64,000 bases of DNA from Ornithinibacillus caprae (GTDB lineage: Bacteria; Bacillota; Bacilli; Bacillales; Amphibacillaceae): NCBI RefSeq assembly GCF_009728145.1, contig NZ_WOCA01000001.1, positions 372,001 to 436,000 on the forward strand, given 5' to 3'. Shown in pieces: positions 8,976 to 18,140 of the stretch; positions within the stretch are counted from its first letter, which is position 1, and each line of letters starts with the position of its first letter. The notes below the pieces were generated by a model. The model searched no databases and was not told the origin of the DNA. It worked only from the letters and a program-made list of their open reading frames with translations. A program made the position numbers and the translations under genes.

Positions 8976-9368
8976 ATGGATATTATACAAATTGTTACGC
9001 TTGGAATTATCGCTAGCATCCTTTATATCGTATTAAAAGACTTAAAAGGCCCCTTTGCTTTTCTCATTATATTAGTTACAGGAATTGTTATATTCCTGGT
9101 TGTCATCAAACAACTGGGTGCAATTATTCAATTAATTGAAACACTCGGACAAAGAGCGACAATAAATGGTATGTACATCAATACCATTCTGAAAATTATA
9201 GGTATTGCTTATATAACTGAGCTAGGTGCCAACATTACAAAGGATGCTGGGCTTGGAGCAGTAGCAGCTAAGATTGAGTTGGCTGGTAAGGTTTTTATTC
9301 TTTTATTAGCTATTCCGATTATAACTGCAGTAATTGAAGCAATATTAAATTTCATACCATCTACGTAA
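8976..9368 (+). CDS. spoIIIAD: stage III sporulation protein AD
   Basis: A 130-residue integral membrane protein with about four hydrophobic segments (around 3-20, 28-48, 65-85 and 105-125). It belongs to the SpoIIIAC/AD family and is a subunit of the mother-cell channel complex. It follows spoIIIAC after 6 bases, and the operon continues with spoIIIAE. Length is normal. Confidence 0.94.
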   Translation: MDIIQIVTLGIIASILYIVLKDLKGPFAFLIILVTGIVIFLVVIKQLGAIIQLIETLGQRATINGMYINTILKIIGIAYITELGANITKDAGLGAVAAKIELAGKVFILLLAIPIITAVIEAILNFIPST

Positions 9369-9412
9369 CAGCTGATAAAGCTTGTGTTCAAGGAAGGGAG
9401 TAATTGGAGTGA

Positions 9413-10588
9413 ATGAAACGATATAGTCGAATAATTCTTCTTGTTATCCCGCTATTCTTTTTGGTACAAGCAGTTGTTTCAGCAGAAGAGGAACTTGATG
9501 AAGAGTCATTAGAGGAAATGATCATGGAAGAAATTTCTCTAGATGGCATGCAACGGTATTGGAACGACCTTGTCAATGATTATGGTGGTTACTTACCGGA
9601 ATTACAAAAAACAAATGTATATGAATTTATTAAAAGTAAAGATTCATTTTCTATTAAAAATACATTATTAGGAGCATTGGAATTTCTTTTTCATGAAGTA
9701 TTGATAAATGGTAAATTACTCGGAACGTTGTTACTGCTTATACTTTTTTCAGTATTCCTGCAAACCATGCATACGGCATTTGAACAAAGTACCGTAAGTA
9801 AGATTGCCTATTTTGTAGTCTATATCGTACTAATATTTATCGCGTTAAATAGCTTTTATGTTGTCGTGTCCTACACGAAGGAAACGATCGACATGATGAG
9901 TGGATTTATGATTGCGTTGATCCCATTAGTATTAGGGTTGATGGCAACGTTTGGAAATTTTATATCCGTTTCTTTTTTTCACCCTATTATTATATTCCTA
10001 ATTAATTTAAGCGGGGTGCTCGTTTCTAATTTTATTTTGCCTTTACTATTTTTATCTGCGTTACTACTTATCGTAAGTAGTTTAAATGAAAATTACAAAG
10101 TTACTCAATTAGCTGATCTATTTAAATCCGTAAGCTTAGGAGTACTTGGAGCATTTCTAACGATATTTTTAGGAGTAATGTCGGTTCAAGGAGCTGCTAG
10201 CGCTATACAAGACGGTGTAGCTATGAAGACCACCAAGTTTATTACTGGTAACTTTATTCCAGTAGTTGGAAGAACAATAACCGATGCAGCTGATACAGTC
10301 TTAAGTGCTTCCTTATTGTTAAAAAATGCGGTTGGTATAGTTGGGGTAGCTATTATTATTTTTATCGCACTATTTCCTGCCCTGAAGATATTTGCTATTG
10401 CATTAATCTATAAAATAGCAGCAGCAGCAATGCAACCGATTGGTGATGGACCGTTAATAACATGTCTGGATACGATCAGTAAATATATTATATATATGTT
10501 AGCTTGTTTGTTGGCTGTATCATTTATGTTCTTTCTAGCTATTGCCATTATAGTAATTGCAAGTAATATTACGTTGCTACTGCGATAG
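9413..10588 (+). CDS. spoIIIAE: stage III sporulation protein AE
   Basis: A 391-residue multi-pass membrane protein, the largest membrane subunit of the SpoIIIA complex. A cleavable signal peptide is likely (about 1-24, ending VVSA before an acidic stretch), followed by an extracytoplasmic acidic region and at least seven hydrophobic segments from about residue 100 on. It has been compared with permease-like export components. The ATG at 9413 is preceded by GGAAGGGAG and GGAG. Cotranscribed with its neighbours. Confidence 0.95.
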   Translation: MKRYSRIILLVIPLFFLVQAVVSAEEELDEESLEEMIMEEISLDGMQRYWNDLVNDYGGYLPELQKTNVYEFIKSKDSFSIKNTLLGALEFLFHEVLINGKLLGTLLLLILFSVFLQTMHTAFEQSTVSKIAYFVVYIVLIFIALNSFYVVVSYTKETIDMMSGFMIALIPLVLGLMATFGNFISVSFFHPIIIFLINLSGVLVSNFILPLLFLSALLLIVSSLNENYKVTQLADLFKSVSLGVLGAFLTIFLGVMSVQGAASAIQDGVAMKTTKFITGNFIPVVGRTITDAADTVLSASLLLKNAVGIVGVAIIIFIALFPALKIFAIALIYKIAAAAMQPIGDGPLITCLDTISKYIIYMLACLLAVSFMFFLAIAIIVIASNITLLLR

Positions 10589-10599
10589 GATGATTAAAA

Positions 10600-11220
10600 A
10601 TGAGTTTACTTATTGAATGGGTTACGCAAATTATCATTTTTATAATATTAGCAGCTATCATTGACCTCTTAGTACCAGCATCATCTATGAAAAAATATAT
10701 AAAGTTTGTGGTTGGTTTGTTACTAATATTAATTTTTTTAAAACCATTTTTTAGCTTGTTTAATATAGACCTCCAACACGCTTTTAATACGTCTTTACAG
10801 GAGATATTTGAAGATGATTATGGGGAAGAAAATATGGAAAATTTAATTGATATTCAAAAAAGTGAAATAGAATCATCACAGAATGCATATATTTTAGAAC
10901 AGATGGCTGTCCAATTCAAAGATTTAGCGAATACTCCACTAATAGAAAAGCATCAGGTAGAAATTTCAGATATTGATTTTAAGTTTGCTGCTGAATCGAG
11001 TTACTCATTCGAAAATCTGGAAGAGGTCATTGTTTATATTCAAGAATCTGAAGAAGGGGAGGGTGCAATATATGCAGTTGATGATGTAGTAATTAATACA
11101 AAAGATCCAGTAGTAGATGAGAATAACGAAGACCTAATGGAAATTTCAGGATTTTTAGAAGAGATTTGGGAACTAAAAGACAAGAAATTAAGCGTTTTTT
11201 GGGAGGGAGGGTCATCTTGA
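10600..11220 (+). CDS. spoIIIAF: stage III sporulation protein AF
   Basis: A 206-residue protein with two N-terminal transmembrane helices (about 8-26 and 35-54) and a soluble domain extending into the space between mother cell and forespore, related to ring-forming secretion domains. Its stop (TGA 11218-11220) overlaps the proposed TTG start of spoIIIAG, indicating translational coupling. The length is typical. Confidence 0.93.
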   Translation: MSLLIEWVTQIIIFIILAAIIDLLVPASSMKKYIKFVVGLLLILIFLKPFFSLFNIDLQHAFNTSLQEIFEDDYGEENMENLIDIQKSEIESSQNAYILEQMAVQFKDLANTPLIEKHQVEISDIDFKFAAESSYSFENLEEVIVYIQESEEGEGAIYAVDDVVINTKDPVVDENNEDLMEISGFLEEIWELKDKKLSVFWEGGSS

Positions 11221-11840
11221 TTAATAAACTACAAGAGTTCTTTCAATCAAGGATTAGTTCATCGAAGAAAACTTCATATTTAATTTTAATTGGTCTAGTT
11301 AGCTTACTACTACTTCTTGTTGGAAATATATTTAGTACCTCATCCCAGGAAGATTCAACAAATCAGGAAATGCAAATGAAATTAGAGCAAACAGCAAAGG
11401 ATAATGATTCTGATCCAGAAGTAAATACCGCTACAGCTGATGTAGATGAATTAGAAAGAAGTTATAAACAAGATCTAGAAATGATGCTAGAAGCGATTAG
11501 TGGAGTATCCGAAGTAGAAGTAATGGTAAATCTTGATTCTACAAATGTTAAAGTCTATGAGAAAAATCTAATTATTGGACAGCAACATACTGATGAAAAT
11601 GACCAAAATGGTGGAACAAGACAAATTGAGGAGAATACCGAAGAAGCCCAAGTGGTTACAATTAGGCAAGGAGATCAGGAAGCACCACTACTTGTACAAA
11701 CGAAACGACCAGAGGTAAGAGGCGTATTGGTTGTAGCAAAAGGGGTTGACCATGCAACTGTAAAACAATGGGTCGTCGAAGCTGTTTCAAGAGTATTGGA
11801 TGTTCCAACACATAGAGTTTCCGTAATGCCTAAAAATTAA
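11217..11840 (+). CDS. spoIIIAG: stage III sporulation protein AG
   Basis: A 207-residue protein with one transmembrane helix (about 21-40, LILIGLVSLLLLLV) and a ring-forming domain in the intermembrane space; the B. subtilis protein forms a large oligomeric ring. I place the start at the TTG at 11217, directly after GGGAGGGAGG and overlapping the spoIIIAF stop. The ATG at 11166 gives a longer frame but lies inside spoIIIAF without a ribosome binding site. The Thr/Asp/Glu-rich stretch after the helix is a linker. Confidence 0.92.
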   Translation: MINKLQEFFQSRISSSKKTSYLILIGLVSLLLLLVGNIFSTSSQEDSTNQEMQMKLEQTAKDNDSDPEVNTATADVDELERSYKQDLEMMLEAISGVSEVEVMVNLDSTNVKVYEKNLIIGQQHTDENDQNGGTRQIEENTEEAQVVTIRQGDQEAPLLVQTKRPEVRGVLVVAKGVDHATVKQWVVEAVSRVLDVPTHRVSVMPKN

Positions 11841-11852
11841 GGAGGATGAAAG

Positions 11853-12419
11853 ATGTTAAAAAAACAAACAGTATGGCTATTGACAATGCTAAGCTTAATG
11901 ATTGTATTGAGTGTATATTACATGACTTCACCTGATAATGAGGATCTAGCTTATATTGACACTGGACAAGATGCTACAGAGAATGGAACGGAAGAAGCTT
12001 CCACAGATACTGCTGAAACTACGGATGATACTGAAGTAGGGGACATGACTAATCTTGGTCGAGATGAATTATTTACTACTATTAGAATGGATTTGCAAGA
12101 TGAGCGAAGTGAGAAAAAAAGCCGATTAGAAGAAATTGTAGCATCTAGTAATGCTTCTACAGAAGAAAAAAATCAAGCCTTAAAAGACATGGATGTCATT
12201 GATCAAATTACTACGAAGGAAACAATTATTGAAGAATCTATTTTAGCAAATGCTGAATATCAGGATGTTTTAGTTAGAAATGATGGGGATGTAGTTCACG
12301 TTCATGTAAAAGCAGATGAATTATCAAAAGAAGAAACTGTTCAGATCATGCGTATGGTATATGATGAGTTTGGTGAAATTCCTGTAGATGTAAATTTTCA
12401 ACCAACTACTGAAAGCTAA
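11853..12419 (+). CDS. spoIIIAH: stage III sporulation protein AH
   Basis: A 188-residue protein with one N-terminal membrane helix (about 7-24), a long acidic low-complexity linker (about 28-65) and a C-terminal YscJ/FliF-like ring domain. In B. subtilis SpoIIIAH binds forespore SpoIIQ across the septal space and forms the channel. AAGGAGG precedes the ATG by about 7 bases. It is the last gene of the operon; a terminator follows. Confidence 0.95.
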   Translation: MLKKQTVWLLTMLSLMIVLSVYYMTSPDNEDLAYIDTGQDATENGTEEASTDTAETTDDTEVGDMTNLGRDELFTTIRMDLQDERSEKKSRLEEIVASSNASTEEKNQALKDMDVIDQITTKETIIEESILANAEYQDVLVRNDGDVVHVHVKADELSKEETVQIMRMVYDEFGEIPVDVNFQPTTES

Positions 12420-12434
12420 TGAATAAGAAATAAT

Positions 12435-12500
12435 AGGGCTGCCCCAAAGGAGTAAGATCATTTATCTTGATCTCTATCTCAAAACTGGGACAGCCTTTTA
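12435..12500 (+). terminator. terminator after spoIIIAH
   Basis: A long hairpin: AGGGCTGCCCCA (12435-12446) pairs with TGGGACAGCC (12486-12495) with one mismatch, an inner stem AGATCA/TGATCT sits in the loop, and TTTT follows. The GGCTGTCCC-type stem recurs in the terminator after brxB. Confidence 0.75.
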
Positions 12501-12508
12501 TTTATGTG

Positions 12509-12550
12509 CCCGCGGAAAGCGAAGTATTCTGCCGGAGCGGTGTTATAGTA
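12509..12550 (+). repeat. GC-rich intergenic element resembling a dispersed Bacillaceae repeat
   Basis: A 42-base GC-rich stretch (CCCGCGGAAAGCGAAG ... CCGGAGCGGTG) stands out from its AT-rich surroundings. Similar GCGGAAAGCGAAG/GGAGCGG elements are, to my recollection, common between genes of Bacillaceae. Only one copy is in this window, so its repetitive nature cannot be shown here. No gene is seen between it and accB. Confidence 0.4.
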
Positions 12551-12752
12551 CTAGATTCGTAAGGAACGAAAGAAATTAAATTTAAGCGAAAGTTACTGCG
12601 CATTCTATATCAACTACGAAGTTTAACATTGCAAAAAGAGTCCTTATGAATGAATCGTAATGAAACTACTATAAAACTATTCGCACTGCCTATTCAAGAT
12701 TGGTATAATAAGAATGTAAGCGATTGAAATCTTTAGAGTTTTATCTTAACTG

Positions 12753-12813
12753 TTGATGTTTACCTCATACTTATCGTAAAATGTTAAGAGGAGTTATTAA
12801 GACCTAATAATAA
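12753..12813 (+). promoter_or_regulatory. accB promoter with FapR-like palindrome
   Basis: A sigma-A-type promoter has TTGATG (12753-12758), an 18-base spacer and TAAAAT (12777-12782). Just downstream, TTAAGACCTAATAATAA (12797-12813) matches about 13 of 17 positions of the FapR operator as I recall it. The position just after the expected transcription start would allow repression. A second possible extended -10 (TGGTATAAT) lies at 12701-12709. Confidence 0.45.
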
Positions 12814-12841
12814 ATGTATAAAGTAAAGGGGTGCTAACTAT

Positions 12842-13345
12842 ATGTTAAAAGTACAAGAAATCCGTGAACTTATTAAATTAATAGATCAATCTACTATTAA
12901 TGAATTTACTTATGAAACAAATGGAACTACAGTTAGTATGAAAAAATCAACGGAAACAAATACCGTTCAAGTAACACCAGTAAACCCAGTAGAGGAAGTG
13001 AAGCAAGTACAACAGCCTGTACAGACGCAGGAGGCTCCTGCTCCAACTACACCTGAGGTGAAACCAGAATCAAACGAAGAGCCTACTCAGAAATCTGTTG
13101 ACTACGATTATGAAATCACTTCACCAATGGTTGGAACGCTTTACCGTGCACAAAACCCTGAAAGTGATCCATTTGTTAATGTAGGAAGTAATGTAACGAA
13201 AGATTCGGTTGTATGTATTGTTGAAGCAATGAAATTATTTAATGAAATTGAAGCAGAAGTTTCAGGTGAAATTGTAGAAGTTTTAGTTGAGAATGGTGAA
13301 TTAGTGGAATACGGACAACCATTATTTAGAGTAAAGACCAAATAA
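12842..13345 (+). CDS. accB: acetyl-CoA carboxylase biotin carboxyl carrier protein
   Basis: A 167-residue BCCP subunit of acetyl-CoA carboxylase, which makes malonyl-CoA for fatty-acid synthesis. An N-terminal helical region (1-35) and a Pro/Glu/Thr-rich linker (40-85) lead into the biotinyl domain, with biotin attached to Lys131 in EAMKL. The accC gene follows after 13 bases. AAAGGGG precedes the ATG. The long leader with a possible FapR site suggests lipid-responsive control. Confidence 0.96.
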   Translation: MLKVQEIRELIKLIDQSTINEFTYETNGTTVSMKKSTETNTVQVTPVNPVEEVKQVQQPVQTQEAPAPTTPEVKPESNEEPTQKSVDYDYEITSPMVGTLYRAQNPESDPFVNVGSNVTKDSVVCIVEAMKLFNEIEAEVSGEIVEVLVENGELVEYGQPLFRVKTK

Positions 13346-13358
13346 GGGGACGAGCGTA

Positions 13359-14720
13359 ATGATTAAAAAACTGTTAATAGCAAATAGAGGAGAAATTGCA
13401 GTTCGAATAATACGAGCTTGTAAAGAAATGAACATTGAGACTGTAGCCGTCTATTCAGAAGCAGATAAAGAATCATTGCATGTTCAGTTAGCTGATGAAG
13501 CATATTGCATTGGTCCAACGTTAAGTAAAGATAGCTACCTTAATTTTACTAACATTATGAGTGTAGCTACACTAACCCAAGTAGATGCAATTCATCCTGG
13601 TTATGGATTTTTAGCGGAAAATGCTGATTTTGCAGAGATATGCAAAGCATGTAATGTCACCTTTGTTGGTCCATCACCACATTCCATCCAAAAAATGGGG
13701 ATAAAAGATGTGGCTCGGGAAACGATGAAGGAAGCGAATGTCCCTATCGTTCCAGGTTCGGAAGGAATCATTAAAAATGAAGAAGAAGCAATTAAAATTG
13801 CTAATGATATTGGATATCCAGTAATTATTAAAGCTACTGCTGGTGGTGGTGGTAAGGGGATTCGTGTTGCTCGATCAGAGGAAGAACTGATCAAAGGAAT
13901 CCGTGTAACCCAACAAGAAGCCGAAACAGCTTTTGGAAATCCAGGTGTATACATTGAAAAATTCATTGAAGATTTCCGACATGTGGAGATTCAAATTCTC
14001 GCTGATAACCACGGAAATGTTGTCCACTTAGGAGAAAGAGATTGTACGATTCAACGAAGGTTGCAAAAATTAGTTGAAGAAACCCCTTCACCTGCATTAA
14101 CCGAAGAAATTCGTGCAAAAATGGGAGAAGCAGCTGTTAAAGCAGCCCAAGCTGTAGATTATAGAGGTGCAGGTACAATTGAATTTATTTTCGATCGAAA
14201 ATCAAAAGAGTTTTACTTTATGGAAATGAATACAAGAATCCAGGTTGAACATCCAGTTACTGAAATGGTTACAGGCATTGATTTAATAAAAGAACAGATT
14301 AAAATTGCTAATAATGAACCGCTTTCTTTTAATCAGGAAGACGTAACATTTGAAGGTTGGGCAATAGAGTGTAGAATAAATGCTGAGGACCCTTTTAAAA
14401 ACTTCATGCCATCTCCAGGAAAAATAGAGATGTACTTACCACCAGGTGGTTTTGGGGTAAGAGTAGATTCTGCTGCATATCCTAGTTATAAAATACCACC
14501 TTTTTATGACTCCATGATTGCCAAATTAATTACGTATGCTCCTACTCGTGAAGAAGCGATTGATCGTATGAAGAGAGCTCTAGGTGAGTTCGTGGTAGAA
14601 GGGGTTCACACAACAATTCCTTTTCATCAACTCATTATGGATCATGATGTATTTGTTGAAGGGGATTTTAATACAAACTTTTTAGAAGAGCATCCAATTG
14701 TCGAATCAGCAAAAGAATAA
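13359..14720 (+). CDS. accC: acetyl-CoA carboxylase biotin carboxylase subunit
   Basis: A 453-residue ATP-grasp enzyme that carboxylates biotin on AccB. The N-terminal domain begins [18 protein letters not shown], the glycine-rich ATP loop is [10 protein letters not shown] (about 160-170), and [14 protein letters not shown] carries metal and bicarbonate-site residues. The length is typical for bacterial AccC. It is cotranscribed with accB and followed by yqhY, the arrangement seen in B. subtilis. Confidence 0.97.
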   Translation: MIKKLLIANRGEIAVRIIRACKEMNIETVAVYSEADKESLHVQLADEAYCIGPTLSKDSYLNFTNIMSVATLTQVDAIHPGYGFLAENADFAEICKACNVTFVGPSPHSIQKMGIKDVARETMKEANVPIVPGSEGIIKNEEEAIKIANDIGYPVIIKATAGGGGKGIRVARSEEELIKGIRVTQQEAETAFGNPGVYIEKFIEDFRHVEIQILADNHGNVVHLGERDCTIQRRLQKLVEETPSPALTEEIRAKMGEAAVKAAQAVDYRGAGTIEFIFDRKSKEFYFMEMNTRIQVEHPVTEMVTGIDLIKEQIKIANNEPLSFNQEDVTFEGWAIECRINAEDPFKNFMPSPGKIEMYLPPGGFGVRVDSAAYPSYKIPPFYDSMIAKLITYAPTREEAIDRMKRALGEFVVEGVHTTIPFHQLIMDHDVFVEGDFNTNFLEEHPIVESAKE

Positions 14721-14767
14721 GATGCTAAGAGTTTGTATGTTTGTGAAAATAGATAAGGAGTGAGAGA

Positions 14768-15163
14768 ATGGCTGATCAACCATTAGTAAATGTTAGTGAA
14801 AATACTGGATTAGGCAAAGTAGAAATTGCTCCAGAAGTAATTGAAGTAATAACTGGTATTGCTGCATCAGAAGTAGATGGTTTATATTCGATGCGAGGTA
14901 ATTTTGCAACGGGTGTTGTAGAACGATTTGGAAAGAAAACACATAGTAAAGGTGTTAAGGTTGAGTTAGGTGATAACGGAATAGTTATTGACTTGTTTGT
15001 AGTATTAGATTTTGGGGTTTCAATCCCAGAGGTAGCACAAAAGCTACAGGAAAACATCAGACAAACATTAAAAACGATGACTGCACTAGAGATTGCAGAA
15101 ATTAATATTCACGTAGTCGGAATTCAAATGGAAAAAGAAGAATCAGAAGATACGAACGAATAA
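14768..15163 (+). CDS. yqhY: Asp23/Gls24 family envelope-stress protein YqhY
   Basis: A 131-residue Asp23 (DUF322) protein with the family core (IAPEVIEVITGIAASEVDGL at about 21-40, GVKVELGDNGIVIDLFVVLDF around 60-80). It lacks membrane helices. In B. subtilis, yqhY is cotranscribed with accBC and its loss perturbs acetyl-CoA carboxylase activity, so a role in lipid homeostasis is likely. A GGAG ribosome binding site precedes the ATG and a strong terminator follows. Confidence 0.93.
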   Translation: MADQPLVNVSENTGLGKVEIAPEVIEVITGIAASEVDGLYSMRGNFATGVVERFGKKTHSKGVKVELGDNGIVIDLFVVLDFGVSIPEVAQKLQENIRQTLKTMTALEIAEINIHVVGIQMEKEESEDTNE

Positions 15164-15164
15164 T

Positions 15165-15206
15165 AATCAAGGTCAAAAGACATACTGTCTTTTGACCTTG
15201 ATTTTA
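15165..15206 (+). terminator. terminator after yqhY
   Basis: A 17-bp perfect stem (AATCAAGGTCAAAAGAC and its complement) with a 5-base loop and a T-rich tail, immediately after the yqhY stop. It separates the acc operon from nusB. Confidence 0.9.
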
Positions 15207-15291
15207 TTGTGTATAAAATTGGTTGTTTGTGGCTTTGCAATTATTTTCGTGTTATTATTTGTGGTAGATAAGATAAAAGGAGTTATGGTAG

Positions 15292-15675
15292 ATGAAACGT
15301 CACGCAGCAAGAGAAAAAGCTTTTCAAATTTTATTTCAACTAGATATTAATGATACGAACCCAACTGAATTAATTAACGAACTGTTAGATGCGGAAGAAC
15401 AAGATGAGTTTTTGCAGTCGCTTGTTAGGGGAGTTTTTTCTCATAAAAATGATATAGATCAAACGATATCCAATCATTTAGAAAATTGGACTATCCAAAG
15501 ACTTGCCTCCGTAGAAAGAACGATCGTAAGAATTGCAACATATGAAATTAACTTCCTAGAGGATGTTCCCACAAATGTTTCAATCAATGAAGCGATCGAA
15601 TTAGCTCATAGATACGGTGATGAAAAATCGGGGAAATTTGTCAATGGCGTTCTATCAAAAATTATCAATAAATAA
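15292..15675 (+). CDS. nusB: transcription antitermination factor NusB
   Basis: A 127-residue all-helical NusB, which binds boxA RNA with S10 (NusE) in rRNA antitermination. The Arg-rich start KRHAAREKAFQILFQLD and VPTNVSINEAIELAHRYGDEK are typical. AAAAGGAG precedes the ATG. It opens a run of same-strand genes (nusB, folD, xseA, xseB, ispA) with short gaps or overlaps. Confidence 0.96.
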   Translation: MKRHAAREKAFQILFQLDINDTNPTELINELLDAEEQDEFLQSLVRGVFSHKNDIDQTISNHLENWTIQRLASVERTIVRIATYEINFLEDVPTNVSINEAIELAHRYGDEKSGKFVNGVLSKIINK

Positions 15676-15704
15676 CATATAAAAAATTACAAGGGGAGAT
15701 GGAA

Positions 15705-16553
15705 ATGTCTGCTGAGTTAATCAATGGGAGAGATTTAGCACAAGAACTTAGAAATCAAATGAAAGATGAAGTTATTGCGTTAAAAAAAGATGGAGTTACT
15801 CCACATTTAACAGTTGTCCTAGTTGGAGATAATCCAGCATCCAGATCTTATGTAAAAGGTAAAGAAAAAGCCTCAGCCGAAGTAGGTATCCAATCTAAAG
15901 TGATTGAATTACCTGGTACAGTATCTGAAGAAGAGCTATTACAGCTGATTAATGAGCTGAATGATAACAATTCTGTTCATGGTATTTTAGTTCAACTTCC
16001 GTTACCTAAGCATATTCAAGAACAGAAAGTAATTGAGACCATTTCTCCGTCTAAGGATGTAGACGGTTTCCACCCAGTGAATATTGGTCGAATGATGACT
16101 GGACAAGACACCTTTCTTCCTTGTACCCCTTTTGGGATCATGACGATGCTTCACTCTAAAGATATTTCAATAGAAGGAAAGCATGCAGTTATCATAGGCC
16201 GTAGTAATATCGTTGGGAAACCAATAGGACAACTACTATTAAATGAAAATGCGACGGTAACATACTGTCATTCCAAAACAAAAAATTTAAAAGAATTTAC
16301 TACAAAAGCTGATATATTGATTGTTGCTGTTGGTCGGCCAAATGTTATCAATGAAGAGCATGTAAAAGAGGGTTCTGTTGTAATTGATGTCGGGATTAAT
16401 AGATTGCAGGATGGATCACTTACAGGTGACGTAGATTTTGATAGTGTTGTAGAAAAAGCCTCACATATTACACCTGTGCCACGTGGAGTAGGGCCGATGA
16501 CCATCGCAATGTTATTACATAATACGATAAAAGCGGCAAAAGGACTGACGTAA
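15705..16553 (+). CDS. folD: bifunctional methylenetetrahydrofolate dehydrogenase/cyclohydrolase
   Basis: A 282-residue FolD, interconverting methylene-, methenyl- and formyl-tetrahydrofolate with NADP. Catalytic Lys in YVKGKEKA, the PLPKH segment, DVDGFHP and the Rossmann motif GRSNIVGKP are visible, and the C-terminal PVPRGVGPMT signature is present. AAGGGGAG abuts an upstream ATG (15699), so the ATG at 15705, with normal spacing, is the likelier start. The TTG of xseA follows the stop directly. Confidence 0.95.
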   Translation: MSAELINGRDLAQELRNQMKDEVIALKKDGVTPHLTVVLVGDNPASRSYVKGKEKASAEVGIQSKVIELPGTVSEEELLQLINELNDNNSVHGILVQLPLPKHIQEQKVIETISPSKDVDGFHPVNIGRMMTGQDTFLPCTPFGIMTMLHSKDISIEGKHAVIIGRSNIVGKPIGQLLLNENATVTYCHSKTKNLKEFTTKADILIVAVGRPNVINEEHVKEGSVVIDVGINRLQDGSLTGDVDFDSVVEKASHITPVPRGVGPMTIAMLLHNTIKAAKGLT

Positions 16554-17906
16554 TTGAGCGAAAAATATTTAACGGTTACAGCTCTTACAAAATATATAAA
16601 ACGAAAAATAGATACGGATCCTCATTTAAGAGATGTTTGGCTAAAAGGTGAAATATCAAATTTTAAACATCATAGTAGAGGACATATGTATTTGACGATT
16701 AAAGATGATCAAACTCGAATCCAAGCTGTCATGTTTGCGGGAAATAATCGACGCTTGAAATTCACTCCAGAAAATGGGATGAAGGTCCTTTTGCGAGGAG
16801 AAATCAGTGTTTTTGAATCGAATGGTCAATACCAGCTTTACATACAACAAATGGAGCCGGATGGAATTGGTTCCTTGTATTTAGCTTTTGAACAATTAAA
16901 GGAGAAGTTACGTAAACAAGGTTATTTTGAAGAAGTGCATAAAAAGGCAATTCCATTATTTCCGAAATCAATTGGGATTATTACGTCACCAACAGGTGCT
17001 GCTGTACGAGATATCATTACAACGATAAAGAGACGTTATCCAGTAGTACAGGCGACGGTAATTCCCGTTTTAGTTCAAGGATCTAGTGCCGCTGAATCGA
17101 TCCGGAATGCAATAGAGGTGGCAAATGAAAAGGTGGTGTTTGATGTATTAATTATCGGACGTGGTGGAGGATCGATTGAAGAATTATGGAGTTTTAACGA
17201 AGAGGTGGTTGCAGATGCAATTTTTCGTTCTAAAATCCCAATTATTTCAGCGGTTGGTCATGAAACGGATACTACGATAAGTGATTATGTTGCGGATTTA
17301 AGAGCGCCAACCCCAACAGGAGCAGCAGAGCTTGCAGTTCCTTCTATCGTTGAGTTAAGAGATAAAGTTACAACTCAAAAACGTCAACTTACTAGAGCTT
17401 TAAACGTAAAGCTAGATCATCATAATAAAATGCTACAACGTCTGGTGCAATCCTATGCTTTCCGTTATCCTAAACAAATGATTCAACAAAGAGAGCAGCA
17501 GCTGGATAAACTTCAAGAAAACTTATTTAAGTACAGCAGAAATCATGTAAGCCAACTACATGATGCATATAAACAGCTGAGTATTAGATTACACAATCAA
17601 CACCCTAAGAAGCAACTTGAACAAGCTAAAAAGGATCTTCTTCAATTACGTAAGCAAAGCATAAGTCGAATGTCACAAATCGTTGAGAAGAATTCAATCA
17701 ATCTCAAACAATCGATGGAAAAATTAAGCTTACTTAATCCTTTAGAAATTATGAAACGTGGATTTGCTATCCCTTATAATACAGATGGAAATATTATCAA
17801 AACAACTACCCAGGTCTCTATTGACGATAAAATTTCGATTGAGATGAAAGACGGGAAGTTAGAGTGTCAAGTTTTACAGATAGAGGAGGGGAGTAGAAAT
17901 GACTGA
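16554..17906 (+). CDS. xseA: exodeoxyribonuclease VII large subunit
   Basis: A 450-residue XseA. The N-terminal OB-fold (about 1-100) precedes the catalytic core with [33 protein letters not shown] and [11 protein letters not shown], and then a long coiled-coil region (about 280-410). With XseB it degrades single-stranded DNA. Translation begins at TTG 16554, immediately after the folD TAA, with AAAGGA inside folD as ribosome binding site. It overlaps xseB by 8 bases. Confidence 0.95.
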   Translation: MSEKYLTVTALTKYIKRKIDTDPHLRDVWLKGEISNFKHHSRGHMYLTIKDDQTRIQAVMFAGNNRRLKFTPENGMKVLLRGEISVFESNGQYQLYIQQMEPDGIGSLYLAFEQLKEKLRKQGYFEEVHKKAIPLFPKSIGIITSPTGAAVRDIITTIKRRYPVVQATVIPVLVQGSSAAESIRNAIEVANEKVVFDVLIIGRGGGSIEELWSFNEEVVADAIFRSKIPIISAVGHETDTTISDYVADLRAPTPTGAAELAVPSIVELRDKVTTQKRQLTRALNVKLDHHNKMLQRLVQSYAFRYPKQMIQQREQQLDKLQENLFKYSRNHVSQLHDAYKQLSIRLHNQHPKKQLEQAKKDLLQLRKQSISRMSQIVEKNSINLKQSMEKLSLLNPLEIMKRGFAIPYNTDGNIIKTTTQVSIDDKISIEMKDGKLECQVLQIEEGSRND

Positions 17907-18138
17907 AAAAAATGAGAAAGAGATAACCTTTGAAGAAGCAATGGAACAGTTAGAAGCAATTGTGGAAAAATTAGAAGAAGGTGATGTGCCTCTTGAAAAA
18001 GCAATTTCTTACTATCAAGAGGGTATGAAGTTATCTAAATTATGTAGCGATAAATTAAGTAATGTGCAAGAAAAAATGGTCCAAATAATGAATGAACAGG
18101 GAGAACTAGAACCATTTGAATTACAGGGGGATAATTAA
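17899..18138 (+). CDS. xseB: exodeoxyribonuclease VII small subunit
   Basis: A 79-residue helical-hairpin protein, the small subunit that assembles along the XseA coiled coil. The family motif [23 protein letters not shown] is visible, written here only in part as [11 protein letters not shown] and [18 protein letters not shown] within xseA precedes the ATG. It is translationally coupled on both sides: 8-base overlap with xseA and 2 bases before ispA. Confidence 0.95.
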   Translation: MTEKNEKEITFEEAMEQLEAIVEKLEEGDVPLEKAISYYQEGMKLSKLCSDKLSNVQEKMVQIMNEQGELEPFELQGDN

Positions 18139-18140
18139 CT

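Noticed and set aside
11166-11216. Upstream ATG for spoIIIAG
   Set aside because: It lies inside spoIIIAF without a ribosome binding site; the TTG at 11217 follows a strong one and gives coupled translation.
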